From: Planctomycetota bacterium | GTDB taxonomy: Bacteria > Planctomycetota > UBA1135 > GCA-002686595 | Length of the DNA stretch: 52,703 nucleotides | Assembly (NCBI GenBank): GCA_016220085.1 | Contig: JACRIN010000064.1 | Coordinates: 1 to 52,703, forward strand | Direction of reading: 5' to 3' | Part shown: piece after piece, positions 49,724 through 52,703 of the stretch | How the letters are laid out: the number at the start of each line of letters is the position of its first letter | How positions within the stretch are numbered: the first letter of the stretch is position 1 | The notes under the pieces: model-generated | Databases searched by the model: none | The model's input: only the letters and a program-made list of their open reading frames with translations | What the model was told of the DNA's origin: nothing | Position numbers and translations under genes: made by a program

Positions 49724-51355
49724 TCAGCTCTCCGCGAGGAACGGGTAGCGCCAGTCGGTCGGCGGCACGAAGGTTTCTTTCACCGCGCGCGGGCTGATCC
49801 AGCGCAACAGGTTCAAGATCGAGCCCGCCTTGTCGTTGGTGCCCGACGCGCGCGAGCCGCCGAACGGCTGCTGGCCGACGACGGCGCCGGTCGGCTTGTC
49901 GTTGATGTAGAAGTTGCCGGCGGCGAAGCGCAGCGCCTCGTACGCCTGGCGCACCGCGAAGCGGTCGTCGGCGAAGATTGCGCCGGTCAGCGCATAGTCC
50001 GAGGTCGTCGCGCAGAGCTCGAGCGTCTCGGCGAAGCGCGCGTCGTCGTAGACGTGGAGCGTCAGCACCGGCCCGAAGAGCTCGGTGCACATCGTCGTGT
50101 AGCGCGGATCGAGCGCTTCGATCACCGTCGGTTGGATGAACCAGCCCATGGAGTCGTCGCACTCGCCGCCGAACGCGATGCGCGCGTCCTTCGATTGCTT
50201 GGCGCCGTCGATGAAGCTCTTCAGACTCGTGAACGACTTCTTGTCGATCACCGCGCCCATGAAGTTCGTGAAGTCCGTCACGTCGCCGACCTTGACCTGC
50301 GCGAGGATCGAGCCCACTTCGTCGCGCACTTTCGGCCACAGGCTCTTGGGCACGTACGCGCGGCTCGCGGCCGAGCACTTTTGGCCTTGGTACTCGAACG
50401 CGCCGCGGACGAGCGCGACGGCGACGGCGCGCGCTTCGGCGGACGCGTGCACGAAGACGAAGTCCTTGCCGCCGGTCTCGCCGACGAGCCGCGGATACTG
50501 GCCGTAGCGCCCGAGGTTCTGCCCGACGGTCGACCAGATGCCGTTGAAGACGCCGGTCGAGCCCGTGAAGTGCACGCCCGCGAACCGCCGATCGGCGAAC
50601 GCGACCTCGCCGACGGTCGCGCCGCTCGACGGCACGAAGTTGATGACGCCCGCGGGCAGGCCGGCGGCCTGGTAGAGCTTCATCAAGTAGTAGTTCGAGA
50701 GGATCGACGTCGACGCGGGCTTCCACACGACGGTGTTGCCGACGATCGCGGGCGCGGTCGGCAGGTTCGCGGCGATCGACGTGAAGTTGAACGGCGAGAT
50801 CGCGACCACGAAACCGTCGAGCGGGCGGTGCTCCATGCGGTTCCACATCCCCGGCGAGGACTGCGGCTGCTCGGCGTACAGGCGCTCGGCGTAGTGCACG
50901 TTGAAGCGCATGAAGTCGATCGCCTCGCACGCGGCGTCGATCTCGGCTTGGTGGACCGTCTTCGACTGGCCGAGCATCGTCGACGCGTTGAGCTTGTCGC
51001 GCCACGTCGTCGCCAGGAGCTCGCCGACGCGCAGGAACACGCTCGCGCGCTCCTCCCACGGCAGACGCGCCCATTCCTTCTTCGCTTTGTCGGCCGCTTC
51101 GATCGCTTGGGCGACGTGCTCCTTCTTCGCGCGGTGCACCTGACCGAGCTTCTTCGAGTGATCGTGCGGGCAGGGGATCGCGTCGGTCTCGCCGGTGCGG
51201 ATCTCGACGCCGCCGATGATCAGCGGCACGTCGACCTGCTCGCTCGCCATGCGCGCGAGCTCGGCCTTCAAGCTCTTCTTCTCGGGGCTTCCCGGGCCGT
51301 AGGGCTTGACCGGTTCGTTGATCGGGGTCGGAACGTGGAAAGCGCCGTGCGTCAT
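49724..51355 (-). CDS. pruA: L-glutamate gamma-semialdehyde dehydrogenase (1-pyrroline-5-carboxylate dehydrogenase)
   Basis: This 543-residue aldehyde dehydrogenase has the Rossmann-type NAD-binding VVAISPFNFTSIAANLP, WKPASTSILSNY and FTGSTGVFNGIW. The catalytic Glu293 is in LVGETGGKDFVFV and nucleophile Cys327 in YQGQKCSAASRAYVP. It ends QQPFGGSRASGTNDKAGS. Length and features are those of the monofunctional group-1 P5C dehydrogenase, which oxidises glutamate semialdehyde to glutamate in proline catabolism. No proline dehydrogenase (putA/prodh) is in the window. The ATG at 51355 has a GGAG ribosome binding site 9 nt upstream. Confidence 0.95.
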   Translation of the reverse strand: MTHGAFHVPTPINEPVKPYGPGSPEKKSLKAELARMASEQVDVPLIIGGVEIRTGETDAIPCPHDHSKKLGQVHRAKKEHVAQAIEAADKAKKEWARLPWEERASVFLRVGELLATTWRDKLNASTMLGQSKTVHQAEIDAACEAIDFMRFNVHYAERLYAEQPQSSPGMWNRMEHRPLDGFVVAISPFNFTSIAANLPTAPAIVGNTVVWKPASTSILSNYYLMKLYQAAGLPAGVINFVPSSGATVGEVAFADRRFAGVHFTGSTGVFNGIWSTVGQNLGRYGQYPRLVGETGGKDFVFVHASAEARAVAVALVRGAFEYQGQKCSAASRAYVPKSLWPKVRDEVGSILAQVKVGDVTDFTNFMGAVIDKKSFTSLKSFIDGAKQSKDARIAFGGECDDSMGWFIQPTVIEALDPRYTTMCTELFGPVLTLHVYDDARFAETLELCATTSDYALTGAIFADDRFAVRQAYEALRFAAGNFYINDKPTGAVVGQQPFGGSRASGTNDKAGSILNLLRWISPRAVKETFVPPTDWRYPFLAES

Positions 51356-51682
51356 GTGTGCTGCTCCGAGGGCTCTTCGAGGAATCGAGCAGGCTAGCGC
51401 TCGCTCGCGGAGCTGTCGATGCGCGCGAAACACTAGACGCGTTCCGCAGCGTCTCGAGGGCGTGCGCGCGCGGCGCAGCGCTCCGCCATGGCGCGACGCC
51501 ACGCGGAGGCGCGACGCCACGCGGCCGCGCGATGCTCCACGACGGCGAGCAGCTTCGCGGCGGCGGGACGCACGCATCGGTACGGAGCCTTCACCAGCGG
51601 GCCCTTCCTCCGTCCGCCGGGCTAGCGCATCATGTTCGCGCGCGGAAAGGGTCCGCGCGTCGACCCCAGGAACCATCCAGTC
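51356..51682. other. 327-nt divergent intergenic region with direct repeat
   Basis: The region between pruA and the lipoprotein gene contains a possible pruA -10 (TAGCCT on the minus strand near 51397). It also has a 17-bp direct repeat GGCGCGACGCCACGCGG at 51490-51506 and 51508-51524 (period 18), and a TAGCGC-ATC-ATG stretch at 51623-51634. No gene of its own is seen. Confidence 0.55.
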
Positions 51683-52462
51683 ATGTTCGGAATCCACGCG
51701 CGCCCCGCGTCGCTCGTCCGTGCGCTCTCCGTCGCAGCGCTCCTCTCCCTTTCCTCGTGCATCTTCGTCGCCGACGGTTACCGCGACGCCGAAGGCAATT
51801 GGCACAGCACCGACGGCGCCGTCGAGATCCGCGTCGACGGCGAATCGTCGGCCTCCGAGCCCGGCGCAAAGGGCGCCGCGGCGAAGACCGACGACGCGAA
51901 GGCGGACGAAGCGGCCGACAAGGTGCACGAGCTGATGCTCGCCCAGCTCGACCTCGAGATCGCGCGTCTCTCGGTCGACGTCCAACGCACCGAGGCCGCG
52001 AACGGACTCGCGCGCGCCGGGCGCGAACTCGCCGACGCGCAGAAGGCGCTGGAGCAGTTCAAGGCCGTCGAGATGCCGCTGCGCATCAAGGATGGCGCGT
52101 TCGACATCGAGCGCTCCAAGTTCTCGATCGAGATCAAGAAGATCGAGCTCGAGGAATTGATCGCGATGTACAAGAACGACGAGTTCGCCGCGTCGACGAA
52201 GGAGATCGTCGTCAAGCGCGAGGCCAAGGAGCTCGAGTTCATGCAGCGCGGGCTCGCGATGGAGGAGGAGAAGTTCGCGACGCTGACCGGCTTCGAGCTG
52301 CCGCACGAGCTCGCCGAGAAGGAAGACGCGGCGCGCAAGGCCGACGAGGCGTTCAAGAAGGCCGAGGTCGAAACGAAGAAGGCCGACCTCGAGATCAAGA
52401 AGTCGCTCTCCGAGGCGGAGCACAAGATCGTGAAGCTCGAGAAGGAAGCGGCGAAGAAGTGA
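51683..52462 (+). CDS. Coiled-coil lipoprotein, unknown function
   Basis: The 259-residue product starts with a lipoprotein signal (VRALSVAALLSLSSCIF, lipobox Cys). A short extracytoplasmic stretch follows (YRDAEGNWHSTDGAVEIRVDG). A long Ala/Lys/Glu-rich helical region (residues 70-259) comprises LDLEIARLSVDVQRTEAANG, KIELEELIAMYKNDEFAAST and KADEAFKKAEVETKKADLE and is predicted to be coiled coil. It may tether the outer membrane to another layer. ATG 51683 with AGGA upstream is preferred over the ATG at 51632. Its stop overlaps the GTG of the next gene (GTGA), so the two form an operon. Confidence 0.78.
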   Translation: MFGIHARPASLVRALSVAALLSLSSCIFVADGYRDAEGNWHSTDGAVEIRVDGESSASEPGAKGAAAKTDDAKADEAADKVHELMLAQLDLEIARLSVDVQRTEAANGLARAGRELADAQKALEQFKAVEMPLRIKDGAFDIERSKFSIEIKKIELEELIAMYKNDEFAASTKEIVVKREAKELEFMQRGLAMEEEKFATLTGFELPHELAEKEDAARKADEAFKKAEVETKKADLEIKKSLSEAEHKIVKLEKEAAKK

Positions 52463-52703
52463 GGCTCGGCGCGGCGCTGCTCGGGCTCGCGCTCGGCGCT
52501 CTCGCGCCGCTCGCGCCGGCGTCCGCCCAGGCGACCGCCGAGCGGGCGCCGCCGGGCGCCGCCGTCGCCGCGCACGGCGCTGGCGACGCGAGCGCCCAGC
52601 TCGACGCGAGTGCCCCGAGCGACGCGAGTGCCCCGAGCGACGCGAGTGCCCCGAGCGACGCGAGTGCCCAGAGCGACGCGAGTGCCCAGAGCGACGCGAG
52701 TGC
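52459..52703 (+). CDS. Secreted protein with hexapeptide repeats (truncated by window edge)
   Basis: GTG at 52459 overlaps the preceding stop. The frame encodes a signal peptide (RLGAALLGLALGALAPLAPASAQ) and then, after a short Ala/Pro/Gly linker, six full DASAxx units (DASAQL, DASAPS three times, DASAQS twice) to the window edge. The remaining protein is not visible, so no function can be given. The repeat region is likely a flexible, possibly cell-wall-spanning spacer. Confidence 0.7.
   Translation, partial: MRLGAALLGLALGALAPLAPASAQATAERAPPGAAVAAHGAGDASAQLDASAPSDASAPSDASAPSDASAQSDASAQSDAS
52585..52703 (+). repeat. 18-bp tandem repeat (6 full units and a partial) encoding DASAPS
   Basis: Units start at 52585, 52603, 52621, 52639, 52657 and 52675, with a partial at 52693. 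Units 2-4 are identical (GACGCGAGTGCCCCGAGC); units 5 and 6 are identical to each other and differ from these by one base. Confidence 0.97.

Noticed and set aside
51353..52423. Long N-terminal extension of PruA back to 52423
   Set aside because: It is antisense to a clear lipoprotein gene and resembles no dehydrogenase; the ATG at 51355 gives the family length of 543.

Overview
The window is about 52.7 kb of very GC-rich bacterial chromosome. The best guess for the host is a member of the Planctomycetota. Four things point there: many large secreted proteins with FG-GAP beta-propellers, beta-helices and PA14-like modules; a Cys-containing C-terminal module on the propeller protein at 46472-48085 of a kind I associate with planctomycete secreted proteins; lipoproteins and Pro/Ala/Ser-rich tails; and an EboE-like protein. 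This is inference from gene content, not from a marker gene. I see no rRNA, no insertion sequence, no CRISPR array and no prophage. Because GC content is so high, long open frames on the wrong strand are common and were discarded.

Layout. 1-921: the 3' end of an eboE-like gene, then a tRNA-Glu(UUC) with its own promoter and a strong terminator hairpin. 921-6717 (minus strand): xerC with a secreted protein, a DUF47/PiT phosphate-uptake pair, an orphan ATP-grasp protein and a TVP38/VTT membrane protein. 6800-8827: an inactivated-looking peptidase-like secreted protein, a DUF2203 protein and a small coiled-coil protein. 8944-12508 (plus): a DHA1-type MFS transporter followed by pabB and pabC (p-aminobenzoate synthesis), with a perfect 16-bp palindrome in the promoter. 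12720-21423 (plus): secreted or lipoproteins, xseA, a glycosyltransferase, two seven-bladed FG-GAP proteins and a DUF523 protein. 21622-26233 (minus): an ABC ATPase and a 1224-residue ABC-2 permease fused to an M1 aminopeptidase. 26692-31634: a deoxyhypusine-synthase-like protein divergent from an aldo/keto reductase, then a sulfotransferase-like protein whose 3' end looks frameshifted, an RmlC-like protein and a cysteine-less redoxin. 31831-39517: an S46 peptidase, an M48 peptidase, a DsbD-alpha-like protein, rlmN and nadA. 39720-43364 (plus): a beta-helix/PA14 protein and a lipase-maturation-factor-like membrane protein. 43381-46259 (minus): the glyoxylate shunt pair aceB-aceA. 46472-52703: another seven-bladed propeller protein, a beta-helix protein, pruA, a coiled-coil lipoprotein and the start of a secreted protein with 18-bp (DASAPS) repeats.

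Metabolically the region combines the glyoxylate bypass (aceBA), proline/glutamate catabolism (pruA), NAD synthesis (nadA), p-aminobenzoate/folate supply (pabBC) and phosphate uptake. The rest is mostly envelope and secreted proteins. Gene pairs are often tightly coupled (overlaps of the types TGATG, ATGA and GTGA).

Main points for a second look: (i) a repeated TAnnnT-like -10 element only 8-11 nt upstream of the start codon in at least seven genes, suggesting widespread leaderless transcription; (ii) 18-bp repeats after the sulfotransferase domain whose substitution pattern supports a different reading frame from the domain itself; (iii) an operator-like palindrome beside the MFS/pab promoter; (iv) the deoxyhypusine-synthase-like protein with a long basic tail; (v) the peptidase-ABC permease fusion; (vi) a family of 12-, 18- and 21-bp minisatellites spread through the window.
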